Below, in pieces: positions 1 through 13,167 of a DNA stretch of 64,000 nucleotides. The stretch comes from Haematobia irritans (Eukaryota > Arthropoda > Insecta > Diptera > Muscidae). Within the stretch, counting starts at the first letter, position 1. Each line of letters opens with the position of its first letter. Where the stretch lies: contig NW_027445852.1 in NCBI RefSeq assembly GCF_050003625.1, positions 930,001-994,000 on the forward strand, given 5' to 3'. The notes below the pieces were generated by a model. It was not told the DNA's origin. It was given only the letters and a program-made list of their open reading frames with translations, and did no database searches. A program made the translations under genes and the position numbers.

Positions 1-3000
1 ATTTCATTTTTTTGAGGATTTTCGTCGAAATTTTGATTTTTTGGGGGTGGTCACGAATTGAGGTCCTTTTGGCTCTAGGACGCATATTTAAGGAGTTATG
101 GCCAAAATAAGTTTTTCATATAAAAATTTCAATTTTTTGAGGATTTTCGTCGAAATTTGGATTTTTTGGGGGTGGTCACGAATTGAGGTCCTTTTGGCTC
201 TAGGACGCATATTTAAGGAGTTATGGCCAAAATAAGTTTTTCATATAAAATTTCAATTTTTTGAGGATTTTCGTCGAAATTTGGATTTATTGGGGATGGT
301 CACGAATTGAGGTCCTTTTGGCTCTAGGACGCATATTTAAGGAGTTATGGCCAAAATAAGTTTTTCATATAAAAACTTCAATTTTTTGAGGATTTTCGTC
401 GAAATTTGGATTTTTTGGGGGTGGTCACGAATTGAGGTCCTTTTGGCTCTAGAACGCATATTTAAGGAGTTATGGCCCAAAATAAATTTTTCATATAAAA
501 ATTTCAATTTTTTGAGGATTTTCGTCGAAATTTGGATTTTTTGGGGGTGGTCACGAATCGAGGTCATTTTGGCTCTAGGACGCATATTTAAGGAGTTATG
601 GCCAAAATAAATTTTTCATATAAAAATTTCAATTTTTTGAGGATTTTCGTCGAAATTTTGATTTTTTGGGGATGGTCACGAATTGAGGTCCTTTTGGCTC
701 TAGGACGCATATTTAAGGAGTTATGGCCAAAATAAGTTTTTCATATAAAGATTTCATTTTTTTTGAGGATTTTCGTCGAAATTTTGATTTTTTGGGGATG
801 GTCACGAATTGAGGTCCTTTTGGCTCTAGGACGCATATTTAAGGAGTTATGGCCAAAATAAGTTTTTTATATAAAAATTTCAATTTTTTGAGGATTTTCA
901 TCAAAATTTTGATTTTTTGGGGGTGGTCACGAATTGAGGTCCTTTTGGCTCTAGGACGCATATTTAAGGAGTTATGGCCAAAATAAGTTTTTTATATAAA
1001 AATTTCAATTTTTTGAGGATTTTCATCAAAATTTTGATTTTTTGGGGGTGGTCACGAATTGAGGTCATTTTGGCTCTAGGACGCATATTTAAGGAGTTAT
1101 GGCCCAAATAAGTTTTTCATATAAAAATTTCAATTTTTTGAGGATTTTCGTCGAAATTTTGATTTTTTGGGGGTGGTCACGAATTGAGGTCCTTTTGGCT
1201 CTAGGAAGCATATTTAAGGAGTTATGGCCAAAATAAGTTTTTCATATAAAAATTTCATTTTTTTTAGGATTTTCGTCGAAATTTTGATTTTTTGGGGGTG
1301 GTCACGAATTGAGGTCCTTTTGGCTCTAGGACGCATATTTAAGGAGTTATGGCCAAAATAAGTTTTTTATATAAAAATTTCAATTTTTTGAGGATTTTCA
1401 TCAAAATTTTGATTTTTTGGGGGTGGTCACGAATTGAGGTCATTTTGGCTCTAGGACGCATATTTAAGGAGTTATGGCCAAAATAAGTTTTTCATATAAA
1501 AATTTCATTTTTTGAGGATTTTCGTCGAAATTTTGATTTTTTGGGGATGGTCACGAATTGAGGTCCTTTTGGCTCTAGGAAGCATATTTAAGGAGTTATG
1601 GCCAAAATAAGTTTTTCATATAAAAATTTCATTTTTTTGAGGATTTTCGTCGAAATTTTGATTTTTTGGGGGTGGTCACGAATTGAGGTCCTTTTGGCTC
1701 TAGGACGCATATTTAAGGAGTTATGGCCAAAATAAGTTTTTTATATAAAAATTTCAATTTTTTGAGGATTTTCGTCGAAATTTTGATTTTTTGGGAGTGA
1801 TCACGAATTGAGGTCCTTTTGGCTCTAGGAAGCATATTTAAGGAGTTATGGCCAAAATAAGTTTTTCATATAAAAATTTCATTTTTTTGAGGATTTTCGT
1901 CGAAATTTTGATTTTTTGGGGATGGTCACGAATTGAGGTCCTTTTGGCTCTAGGACGCATATTTAAGGAGTTATGGCCAAAATAAGTTTTTCATATAAAA
2001 ATTTCATTTTTTTGAGGATTTTCGTCGAAATTTTGATTTTTTGGGGGTGGTCACGAATTGAGGTCCTTTTGGCTCTAGGACGCATATTTAAGGAGTTATG
2101 GCCAAAATAAGTTTTTCATATAAAAATTTCATTTTTTGAGGATTTTCATCAAAATTTTGATTTTGTGGGGATGGTCACGAATTGAAGTCCTTTTGGCTCT
2201 AGGACGCATATTTAAGGAGTTATGGCCAAAATAAGTTTTTCATATAAAAATTTCATTTTTTTGAGGATTTTCATCAAAATTTTGATTTTTTGGGAGTGAT
2301 CACGAATTGAGGTCCTTTTGGCTCTAGGACGCATATTTAAGGAGTTATGGCCCAAAATAAGTTTTTCATATAAAAATTTCAATTTTTTGAGGATTTTCGT
2401 CGAAATTTGGATTTTTTGGGGGTGGTCACGAATTGAGGTCCTTTTGGCTCTAGGACGCATATTTAAGGAGTTATGGCCCAAAATAAGTTTTTCATATAAA
2501 AATTTCAATTTTTTGAGGATTTTCATCAAAATTGTGATTTTTTGGGGATGGTCACGAATTGAGGTCCTTTTGGCTCTAGGACGCATATTTAAGGAGTTAT
2601 GGCCCAAAATAAGTTTTTCATATAAAAATTTCAATTTTTTGAGGATTTTCGTCGAAATTTGGATTTTTTGGGGATGGTCACGAATTGAGGTCCTTTTGGC
2701 TCTAGGACGCATATTTAAGGAGTTATGGCCAAAATAAGTTTTTTATATAAAAATTTCAATTTTTTGAGGATTTTCATCAAAATTTTGATTTTTTGGGAGT
2801 GATCACGAATTGAGGTCATTTTGGCTCTAGGACGCGTATTTAAGGAGTTATGGCCAAAATAAGTTTTTCATATAAAAATTTCAATTTTTTGAGGATTGTC
2901 ATCAAAATTTTGATTTTTTGGGGGTGGTCACGAATTGAGGTCCTTTTGGCTCTAGGACGCATATTTAAGGAGTTATGGCCAAAATAAGTTTTTCATATAA

Positions 3001-5929
3001 AAATTTCATTTTTTTGAGGATTTTCGTCGAAATTTGGATTTTTAGGGGGTGGTCACGAATTGAGGTCCTTTTGGCTCTGGGACGCATATTTAAGGAGTTA
3101 TGGCCAAAATAAGTTTTTCATATAAAAATTTCAATTTTTTGAGGATTTTCGTCGAAATTTGGATTTTTTGGGGGTGGTCACGAATTGAGGTCCTTTTGGC
3201 TCTAGGAAGCATATTTAAGGAGTTATGGCCAAAATAAGTTTTTCATATAAAATTTCAATTTTTTGAGGATTTTCGTCGAAATTTGGATTTTTTGGGGGTG
3301 GTCACGAATTGAGGTCATTTTGGCTCTGGGACGCATATTTAAGGAGTTATGGCCAAAATAAGTTTTTCATATAAAAATTTCAATTTTTTGAGGATTTTCG
3401 TCGAAATTTGGATTTTTAGGGGGTGGTCACGAATTGAGGTCCTTTTGGCTCTAGGACGCATATTTAAGGAGTTATGGCCAAAATAAGTTTTTCATATAAA
3501 AATTTCATTTTTTTGAGGATTTTCGTCGAAATTTTGATTTTTTGGGGGTGGTCACGAATTGAGGTCCTTTTGGCTCTAGGACGCATATTTAAGGAGTTAT
3601 GGCCAAAATAAGTTTTTCATATAAAAATTTCATTTTTTTGAGGATTTTCGTCGAAATTTTGATTTTTTGGGGGTGGTCACGAAATGAGGTCCTTTTGGCT
3701 CTAGGAAGCATATTTAAGGAGTTATGGCCAAAATAAGTTTTTCATATAAAAATTTCAATTTTTTGAGGATTTTCATCAAAATTTTGATTTTTTGGGGATG
3801 GTCACGAATTGAGGTCCTTTTGGCTCTAGGAAGCATATTTAAGGAGTTATGGCCAAAATAAGTTTTTCATATAAAAATTTCAATTTTTTGAGGATTTTCG
3901 TCGAAATTTGGATTTTTTGGGGGTGGTCACGAATTGAGGTCATTTTGGCTCTGGGACGCATATTTAAGGAGTTATGGCCAAAATAAGTTTTTCATATAAA
4001 AATTTCAATTTTTTGAGGATTTTCGTCGAAATTTGGATTTTTTGGGGGTGGTCACGAATTGAGGTCCTTTTGGCTCTAGGACGCATATTTAAGGAGTTAT
4101 GGCCAAAATAAGTTTTTCATATAAAAATTTAAATTTTTTGAGGATTTTCATCAAAATTTTGATTTTTTGGGGATGGTCACGAATTGAGGTCCTTTTGGCT
4201 CTAGGAAGCATATTTAAGGAGTTATGGCCAAAATAAGTTTTTCATATAAAAATTTCAATTTTTTGAGGATTTTCGTCGAAATTTGGATTTTTTGGGGGTG
4301 GTCACGAATTGAGGTCATTTTGGCTCTGGACGCATATTTAAGGAGTTATGGCCAAAATAAGTTTTTCATATAAAAATTTCAATTTTTTGAGGATTGTCAT
4401 CAAAATTTTGATTTTGTGGGAGTGATCACGAATTGAGGTCCTTTTGGCTCTAGGACGCATATTTAAGGAGTTATGGCCAAAATAAGTTTTTCATATAAAA
4501 ATTTCATTTTTTTGAGGATTTTCGTCGAAATTTGGATTTTTTGGGGGTGGTCACGAATTGAGGTCCTTTTGGCTCTAGGACGCATATTTAAGGAGTTATG
4601 GCCAAAATAAATTTTTCATATAAAATTTCAATTTTTTGAGGATTGTCATCAAAATTTTGATTTTTTGGGGATGGTCACGAATTGAGGTCCTTTTGGCTCT
4701 AGGAAGCATATTTAAGGAGTTATGGCCCAAAATAAGTTTTTCATATAAAAATTTCAATTTTTTGAGGATTTTCATCAAAATTTTGATTTTTTGGGGGTGG
4801 TCACGAATTGAGGTCCTTTTGGCTCTAGGACGCATATTTAAGGAGTTATGGCCAAAATAAGTTTTTCATATAAAAATTTAAATTTTTTGAGGATTTTCGT
4901 CGAAATTTTGATTTTTTGGGAGTGATCACGAATTGAGGTCATTTTGGCTCTAGGACGCATATTTAAGGAGTTATGGCCAAAATAAGTTTTTCATATAAAA
5001 ATTTCAATTTTTTGAGGATTTTCATCAAAATTTTGATTTTTTGGGGATGGTCACGAATTGAGGTCCTTTTGGCTCTAGGACGCATATTTAAGGAGTTATG
5101 GCCACAATAAGTTTTTCATATAAAAATTTCAATTTTCTGAGGATTTTCATCAAAATTTTGATTTTTTGGGAGTGATCACGAATTGAGGTCCTTTTGGCTC
5201 TAGGACGCATATTTAAGGAGTTATGGCCAAAATAAGTTTTTCATATAAAAATTTCATTTTTTTGAGGATTTTCGTCGAAATTTGGATTTTTTGGGGGTGG
5301 TCACAAATTGAGGTCCTTTTGGCTCTAGGACGCATATTTAAGGAGTTATGGCCAAAATAAGGTTTTCATATAAAAATTTAAATTTTTTGAGGATTTTCGT
5401 CGAAATTTGGATTTTTTGGGGGTGGTCACGAATTGAGGTCCTTTTGGCTCTAGGACGCATATTTAAGGAGTTATGGCCAAAATAAGTTTTTCATATAAAA
5501 ATTTCATTTTTTTGAGGATTTTCGTCGAAATTTTGATTTTTTGGGGATGGTCACGAATTGAGGTCCTTTTGGCTCTAGGACGCATATTTAAGGAGTTATG
5601 ACCACAATAAGTTTTTCATATAAAAATTTCAATTTTCTGAGGATTTTCATCAAAATTTTGATTTTTTGGGGGTGGTCACGAATTGAGGTCATTTTGGCTC
5701 TGGGACGCATATTTAAGGAGTTATGGCCAAAATAAGTTTTTTATATAAAAATTTCAATTTTTTGAGGATTTTCGTCGAAATTTGGATTTTTTGGGGGTGG
5801 TCACGAATTGAGGTCCTTTTGGCTCTAGGACGCATATTTAAGGAGTTATGGCCAAAATAAGTTTTTCATATAAAAATTTCATTTTTTTGAGGATTTTCGT
5901 CGAAATTTTGATTTTTTGGGGATGGTCAC
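1..5929 (+). repeat. Irregular monomer domain
   Basis: About 47 monomers without a clear multi-monomer period. Several minority states are common here: TTTTTTAT for TTTTTCAT, GTCA for GTCC, GGAAGC for GGACGC, and ATTGTCATC (near 2896, 4394 and 4644). Local patterns repeat over one to three monomers only. No gene or unique sequence is seen. Confidence 0.7.
2347..2724 (+). repeat. Run of three consecutive 126-bp monomers
   Basis: ATGGCC starts at 2347, 2473, 2599 and 2725, so three successive units are exactly 126 bp. Each gains one base by reading GGCCCAAAA instead of GGCCAAAA. Because 126 bp is 42 codons, both strands stay open across the run, producing open frames of 139 codons on plus (2318-2737) and 166 codons on minus (2212-2712). 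The encoded peptides are mere 42-residue repeats of the satellite, so I do not call them genes. Confidence 0.9.
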
Positions 5930-8190
5930 GAATTGAGGTCCTTTTGGCTCTAGGACGCATATTTAAGGAGTTATGGCCACAATAAGTTTTTCATATAAAA
6001 ATTTCAATTTTCTGAGGATTTTCATCAAAATTTGGATTTTTTGGGGGTGGTCACGAATTGAGGTCCTTTTGGCTCTAGGACACATATTTAAGGAGTTATG
6101 GCCAAAATAAGTTTTTTATATAAAAATTTCAATTTTTTGAGGATTTTCATCAAAATTTTGATTTTTTGGGGATGGTCACGAATTGAGGTCCTTTTGGCTC
6201 TAGGACGCATATTTAAGGAGTTATGGCCAAAATAAGTTTTTCATATAAAAATTTCAATTTTTTGAGGATTTTCATCAAAATTTTGATTTTTTGGGAGTGA
6301 TCACGAATTGAGGTCCTTTTGGCTCTAGGACGCATATTTAAGGAGTTATGGCCAAAATAAGTTTTTCATATAAAAATTTCAATTTTTTGAGGATTTTCGT
6401 CGAAATTTTGATTTTTTGGGGGTGGTCACGAATTGAGGTCCTTTTGGCTCTAGGACGCATATTTAAGGAGTTATGGGCAAAATAAGTTTTTCATATAAAA
6501 ATTTCATTTTTTTGAGGATTTTCGTCGAAATTTTGATTTTTTGGGGGTGGTCACGAATTGAGGTCCTTTTGGCTCTAGGACGCATATTTAAGGAGTTATG
6601 GCCAAAATAAGTTTTTCATATAAAAATTTAAATTTTTTGAGGATTTTCGTCGAAATTTTGATTTTGTGGGAGTGATCACGAATTGAGGTCCTTTTGGCTC
6701 TAGGACGCATATTTAAGGAGTTATGGCCAAAATAAGTTTTTCATATAAAATTTTCAATTTTTTGAGGATTTTCATCAAAATTTTGATTTTTTGGGGGGTG
6801 GTCACGAATTGAGGTCCTTTTGGCTCTAGGACGCATATTTAAGGAGTTATGGCCCAAAATAAGTTTTTCATATAAATTTCAATTTTTTGAGGATTTTCGT
6901 CGAAATTTGGATTTTTTGCGGGTGGTCACGAATTGAGGTCATTTTGGCTCTGGGACGCATATTTAAGGAGTTATGGCCAAAATAAGTTTCTCATATAAAA
7001 ATTTCTATTTTTTGAGGATTTCATCAAAATTTTGATTTTTTGGGGATGGTCACGAATTGAGGTCCTTTTGGCGATAGGACGCATATTTAAGGAGTTATGG
7101 CCACAATAAGTTTTTCATATAAAAATTTCAATTTTCTGAGGATTTTCATCAAAATTTGGATTTTTTGGGGGTGGTCACGAATTGAGGTCCTTTTGGCTCT
7201 AGGACACATATTTAAGGAGTTATGGCCAAAATAAGTTTTTTATATAAAAATTTCAATTTTTTGAGGATTTTCATCAAAATTTTGATTTTTTGGGGATGGT
7301 CACGAATTGAGGTCCTTTTGGCTCTAGGACGCATATTTAAGGAGTTATGGCCAAAATAAGTTTTTCATATAAAAATTTCAATTTTTTGAGGATTTTCATC
7401 AAAATTTTGATTTTTTGGGAGTGATCACGAATTGAGGTCCTTTTGGCTCTAGGACGCATATTTAAGGAGTTATGGCCAAAATAAGTTTTTCATATAAAAA
7501 TTTCAATTTTTTGAGGATTTTCGTCGAAATTTTGATTTTTTGGGGGTGGTCACGAATTGAGGTCCTTTTGGCTCTAGGACGCATATTTAAGGAGTTATGG
7601 GCAAAATAAGTTTTTCATATAAAAATTTCATTTTTTTGAGGATTTTCGTCGAAATTTTGATTTTTTGGGGGTGGTCACGAATTGAGGTCCTTTTGGCTCT
7701 AGGACGCATATTTAAGGAGTTATGGCCAAAATAAGTTTTTCATATAAAAATTTAAATTTTTTGAGGATTTTCGTCGAAATTTTGATTTTGTGGGAGTGAT
7801 CACGAATTGAGGTTCTTTTGGCTCTAGGACGCATATTTAAGGAGTTATGGCCAAAATAAGTTTTTCATATAAAATTTTCAATTTTTTGAGGATTTTCATC
7901 AAAATTTTGATTTTTTGGGGGTGGTCACGAATTGAGGTCCTTTTGGCTCTAGGACGCATATTTAAGGAGTTATGGCCCAAAATAAGTTTTTCATATAAAT
8001 TTCAATTTTTTGAGGATTTTCGTCGAAATTTGGATTTTTTGCGGGTGGTCACGAATTGAGGTCATTTTGGCTCTGGGACGCATATTTAAGGAGTTATGGC
8101 CAAAATAAGTTTCTCATATAAAAATTTCTATTTTTTGAGGATTTCATCAAAATTTTGATTTTTTGGGGATGGTCACGAATTGAGGTCCTT
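5930..8190 (+). repeat. Tandem pair of a 1,124-bp (9-monomer) higher-order repeat
   Basis: Copy A covers about 5930-7060 and copy B about 7060-8190. Shared rare markers lie 1,124 bp apart: the ACACATATT variant (6081 and 7205), ATGGGCAAAAT (about 6475 and 7599) and TTCTGAGG followed by CATCAAAATTTGGA (near 6010 and 7135). The TTTGCGGGTGG variant (6918 and 8041) is 1,123 bp apart because copy A has one extra G at about 6792-6797. Copy A ends with GGCGATAGG near 7070 where copy B has the normal GGCTCTAGG. Near identity argues for recent duplication by unequal exchange. Confidence 0.85.
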
Positions 8191-9310
8191 TTGGCTCTAG
8201 GACGCATATTTAAGGAGTTATGGCCAAAATAAGTTTTTCATATAAAAATTTCAATTTTTTGAGGATTTTCATCAAAATTTTGATTTTTTGGGAGTGATCA
8301 CGAATTGAGGTCCTTTTGGCTCTAGGACGCATATTTAAGGAGTTATGGCCAAAATAAGTTTTTCATATAAAAATTTAAATTTTTTGAGGATTTTCGTCGA
8401 AATTTTGATTTTTTGGGAGTGATCACGAATTGAGGTCCTTTTGGCTCTAGGACGCATATTTAAGGAGTTATGGGCAAAATAAGTTTTTCATATAAAAATT
8501 TCAATTTTTTGAGGATTTTCGTCGAAATTTGGATTTTTTGGGGGTGGTCACGAATTGAGGTCATTTTGGCTCTAGGACGCATATTTAAGGAGTTATGGCC
8601 AAAATAAGTTTTTCATATAAAAATTTCTATTTTTTGAGGATTTTCGTCGAAATTTGGATTTTTTGCGGGTGGTCACGAATTGAGGTCCTTTTGGCTCTAG
8701 GACGCATATTTAAGGAGTTATGGCCAAAATAAGTTTTTCATATAAAAATTTCATTTTTTTGAGGATTTTCGTCGAAATTTGGATTTTTTGGGGGTGGTCA
8801 CGAATTGAGGTCCTTTTGGCTCTAGGACGCATATTTAAGGAGTTATGGCCAAAATAAGTTTTTCATATAAAAATTTCAATTTTTTGAGGATTTTCATCAA
8901 AATTTTGATTTTTTGGGGGTGGTCACGAATTGAGGTCCTTTTGGCTCTAGGACGCATATTTAAGGAGTTATGGCCAAAATAAGTTTTTCATATAAAAATT
9001 TCATTTTTTTGAGGACTTTCGTCGAAATTTGGATTTTTTGGGGGTGGTCACGAATTGAGGTCATTTTGGCTTTAGGACGCATATTTAAGGAGTTATGGCC
9101 AAAATAAGTTTTTCATATAAAAATTTAAATTTTTTGAGGATTTTCATCAAAATTTTGATTTTTTGGGGATGGTCACGAATTGAGGTCCTTTTGGCTCTAG
9201 GACGCATATTTAAGGAGTTGTGGCCAAAATAAGTTTTTCATATAAAAATTTCAATTTTTTGAGGATTTTCGTCGAAATTTGGATTTTTTGGGGGTGGTCA
9301 CGAATTGAGG
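8191..9310 (+). repeat. Irregular monomer block between HOR domains
   Basis: About nine monomers of mixed class with no evident internal duplication. Notable variants are ATGGGCAAAAT near 8470, TTTGCGGGTGG near 8665, GAGGACTTTCG near 9015 and GTTGTGGCC near 9217, where the usual ATG is GTG. Confidence 0.7.
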
Positions 9311-10880
9311 TCCTTTTGGCTCTAGGACGCATATTTAAGGAGTTATGGCCCAAAATAAGTTTTTCATATAAAAATTTCTATTTTTTGAGGATTTTCATCA
9401 AAATTTTGATTTTTTGGGAGTGATCACGAATTGAGGTCCTTTTGGCTATAGGACGCATATTTAAGGAGTTATGGCCAAAATAAGTTTTTCATATAAAATT
9501 TCAATTTTTTGAGGATTTTCGTCGAAATTTGGATTTATTGGGGGTGGTCACGAATTGAGGTCCTTTTGGCTCTAGGAAGCATATTTAAGGAGTTATGGCC
9601 AAAATAAGTTTTTCATATAAAAATTTCTATTTTTTGAGGATTTCATCAAAATTTTGATTTTTTGGGGGTGGTCACGAATTGAGGTCCTTTTGGCTCTAGG
9701 ACGCATATTTAAGGAGTTATGGCCCAAAATAAGTTTTTCATATAAATTTCAATTTTTTGAGGATTTTCGTCGAAATTTGGATTTTTTGGGGGTGGTCACG
9801 AATTGAGGTCCTTTTGGCTCTAGGACGCATATTTAAGGAGTTATGGCCAAAATAAGTTTTTCATATAAAAATTTAAATTTTTTGAGGATTTTCATCAAAA
9901 TTTTGATTTTTTGGGGATGGTCACGAATTGAGGTCCTTTTGGCTCTAGGACGCATATTTAAGGAGTTATGGCCAAAATAAGTTTTTCATATAAAAATTTC
10001 AATTTTTTGAGGATTTTCGTCGAAATTTTGATTTTTTGGGGGTGGTCACGAATTGAGGTCCTTTTGGCTCTAGGACGCATATTTAAGGAGTTATGGCCAA
10101 AATAAGTTTTTCATATAAAATTTCAATTTTTTGAGGATTTTCATCAAAATTTGGATTTTTTGGGGGTGGTCACGAATTGAGGTCCTTTTGGCTCTAGGAC
10201 GCATATTTAAGGAGTTATGGCCAAAATAAGTTTTTCATATAAAAATTTAAATTTTTTGAGGATTTTCATCAAAATTTTGATTTTTTGGGAGTGATCACGA
10301 ATTGAGGTCCTTTTGGCTCTAGGACGCATATTTAAGGAGTTATGGCCAAAATAAGTTTTTCATATAAAATTTCAATTTTTTGAGGATTTTCGTCGAAATT
10401 TGGATTTATTGGGGGTGGTCACGAATTGAGGTCCTTTTGGCTCTAGGAAGCATATTTAAGGAGTTATGGCCAAAATAAGTTTTTCATATAAAAATTTCTA
10501 TTTTTTGAGGATTTCATCAAAATTTTGATTTTTTGGGGGTGGTCACGAATTGAGGTCCTTTTGGCTCTAGGAAGCATATTTAAGGAGTTATGGCCCAAAA
10601 TAAGTTTTTCATATAAATTTCAATTTTTTGAGGATTTTCGTCGAAATTTGGATTTTTTGGGGGTGGTCACGAATTGAGGTCCTTTTGGCTCTAGGACGCA
10701 TATTTAAGGAGTTATGGCCAAAATAAGTTTTTCATATAAAAATTTAAATTTTTTGAGGATTTTCATCAAAATTTAGATTTTTTGGGGATGGTCACGAATT
10801 GAGGTCCTTTTGGCTCTAGGACGCATATTTAAGGAGTTATGGCCAAAATAAGTTTTTCATATAAAAATTTCAATTTTTTG
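9311..10880 (+). repeat. Block duplicated at 19557-21126 (offset 10,246 bp)
   Basis: Markers here recur exactly 10,246 bp to the right: GGCCC at 9347 and 19593, GGCTATAGG at 9444 and 19690, and GGATTTATTGG at 9531 and 19777. An inner spacing of 871 bp between two GGATTTATTGG monomers (9531 to 10402) is also kept (19777 to 20648). The left edge falls where the copy at 19.5 kb enters a deleted monomer. On the right, similarity ends near 10880, where this copy continues with ATTTTGA and the other with ATTTATTGG. It looks like a HOR segment copied over 10 kb. Confidence 0.85.
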
Positions 10881-13167
10881 AGGATTTTCGTCGAAATTTT
10901 GATTTTTTGGGGGTGGTCACGAATTGAGGTCCTTTTGGCTCTAGGACGCATATTTAAGGAGTTATGGCCAAAATAAGTTTTTCATATAAAAATTTCAATT
11001 TTTTGAGGATTTTCATCAAAATTTTGATTTTTTGGGGGTGGTCACGAATTGGGGTCCTTTTGGCTCTAGGACGCATATTTAAGGAGTTATGGCCAAAATA
11101 AGTTTTTCATATAAAAATTTCAATTTTTTGAGGATTTTCATCAAAATTTTGATTTTTTGGGGGTGGTCACGAATTGAGGTCCTTTTGGCTCTAGGACGCA
11201 TATTTAAGGAGTTATGGCCAAAATAAGTTTTTCATATAAAAATTTCAATTTTTTGAGGATTTTCATCAAAATTTTGATTTTTTGGGAGTGATCACGAATT
11301 GAGGTCCTTTTGGCTCTAGGACGCATATTTAAGGAGTTATGGCCAAAATAAGTTTTTCATATAAAAATTTCAATTTTTTGAGGATTTTCGTCGAAATTTG
11401 GATTTATTGGGGGTGGTCACGAATTGAGGTCCTTTTGGCTCTAGGACGCATATTTAAGGAGTTATGGCCAAAATAAGTTTCTCATATAAAAATTTCTATT
11501 TTTTGAGGATTTTCATCAAAATTTTGATTTTTTGGGAGTGATCACGAATTGAGGTCCTTTTGGCTCTAGGACGCATATTTAAGGAGTTATGGCCAAAATA
11601 AGTTTTTCATATAAAAATTTCATTTTTTTGAGGATTTTCGTCGAAATTTGGATTTTTTGGGGGTGGTCACGAATTGAGGTCCTTTTGGCTCTAGGACGCA
11701 TATTTAAGGAGTTATGGCCAAAATAAGTTTTTCATATAAAAATTTCAATTTTTTGAGGATTTTCATCAAAATTTTGATGTTTTGGGGGTGGTCACGAATT
11801 GAGGTCCTTTTGGCTCTAGGACGCATATTTAAGGAGTTATGGCCAAAATAAGTTTTTCATATAAAAATTTCATTTTTTTGAGGATTTTCGTCGAAATTTG
11901 GATTTTTTGGGGGTGGTCACGAATTGAGGTCCTTTTGGCTCTAGGACGCATATTTAAGGAGTTATGGCCAAAATAAGTTTTTCATATAAAAATTTCAATT
12001 TTTTGAGGATTTTCATCAAAATTTTGATTTTTTGGGAGTGATCACGAATTGAGGTCCTTTTGGCTCTAGGACGCATATTTAAGGAGTTATGGCCCAAAAT
12101 AAGTTTTTCATATAAAAATTTCAATTTTTTGAGGATTTTCATCAAAATTTTGATTTTTTGGGAGTGATCACGAATTGAGGTCCTTTTGGCTCTAGGACGC
12201 ATATTTAAGGAGTTATGGCCAAAATAAGTTTTTCATATAAAAATTTCAATTTTTTGAGGATTTTCGTCGAAATTTGGATTTATTGGGGGTGGTCACGAAT
12301 TGAGGTCCTTTTGGCTCTAGGACGCATATTTAAGGAGTTATGGCCAAAATAAGTTTTTCATATAAAAATTTCTATTTTTTGAGGATTTTCATCAAAATTT
12401 TGATTTTTTGGGAGTGATCACGAATTGAGGTCCTTTTGGCTCTAGGACGCATATTTAAGGAGTTATGGCCAAAATAAGTTTTTCATATAAAAATTTCAAT
12501 TTTTTGAGGATTTTCATCAAAATTTTGATTTTTTGGGGGTGGTCACGAATTGAGGTCCTTTTGGCTCTAGCACGCATATTTAAGGAGTTATGGCCAAAAT
12601 AAGTTTTTCATATAAAAATTTCATTTTTTTGAGGATTTTCGTCGAAATTTTGATTTTTTGGGGGTGGTCACGAATTGAGGTCCTTTTGGCTCTAGGACGC
12701 ATATTTAAGGAGTTATGGCCAAAATAAGTTTTTCATATAAAAATTTAAATTTTTTGAGGATTTTCATCAAAATTTTGATTTTTTGGGAGTGATCACGAAT
12801 TGAGGTCCTTTTGGCTCTAGGACGCATATTTAAGGAGTTATGGCCAAAATAAGTTTTTCATATAAAAATTTCATTTTTTTGAGGATGTTCGTCGAAATTT
12901 GGATTTTTTGGGGGTGGTCACGAATTGAGGTCCTTTTGCCTCTAGGACGCATATTTAAGGAGTTATGGCCAAAATAAGTTTTTCATATAAAAATTTCATT
13001 TTTTTGAGGATTTTCGTCGAAATTTTGATTTTTTGGGGGTGGTCACGAATTGAGGTCCTTTTGGCTCTAGGACGCATATTTAAGGAGTTATGGCCAAAAT
13101 AAGTTTTTCATATAAAAATTTCGAATTGAGGTCCTTTTGGCTCTAGGACGCATATTTAAGGAGTTAT
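10592..13167 (+). repeat. Higher-order repeat unit, 2,576 bp
   Basis: The unit is counted from one GGCCC monomer (10592) to the next (13168). In order it holds: a short-tract ATATAAATTTC monomer; a monomer with ATTTAGATTT (10775); a CGTCG monomer; CATCA monomers; a GGATTTATTGG monomer; a TTTCTCAT/TTTCTATTT monomer; a central stretch including a GGCCC monomer near 12091; TTTAAATTT; a GATGTTCG monomer with TTTTGCC (12931); and the 76-bp deleted monomer. This order recurs in the four units to the right, with monomers missing in the shorter ones. Confidence 0.85.
13090..13165 (+). repeat. 76-bp deleted monomer (copy 1)
   Basis: After AAAAATTTC the sequence passes directly to GAATTGAGGTCC. The 49 bases expected between, from the second A/T tract through GGTCAC, are missing, so the unit is 76 bp. 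One end sits at a C shared by both sides of the junction. The deletion removes the CENP-B-box-like motif and half of the phased tracts. Confidence 0.95.

Noticed and set aside
2212..2712. 166-codon open frame on the minus strand, and about 45 other frames of 67-145 codons on both strands, as protein genes
   Set aside because: All consist of the 42-residue translation of the satellite monomer. They stay open only where a one-base insertion makes the unit 126 bp, overlap on both strands, and end where the frame shifts at the next 125-bp unit. No domain or codon-level conservation is visible.
3300..3345. AGGTCA nuclear-receptor-like half-sites in the GTCA variant, next to GGTCACG
   Set aside because: These are single-base variants of the conserved GAGGTCC; six-base matches are expected by chance and no spacing rule is kept.
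13090..13165. 76-bp monomers as insertion or recombination sites of a mobile element
   Set aside because: The junction is a simple 49-base deletion with no added sequence, target duplication or terminal repeat.
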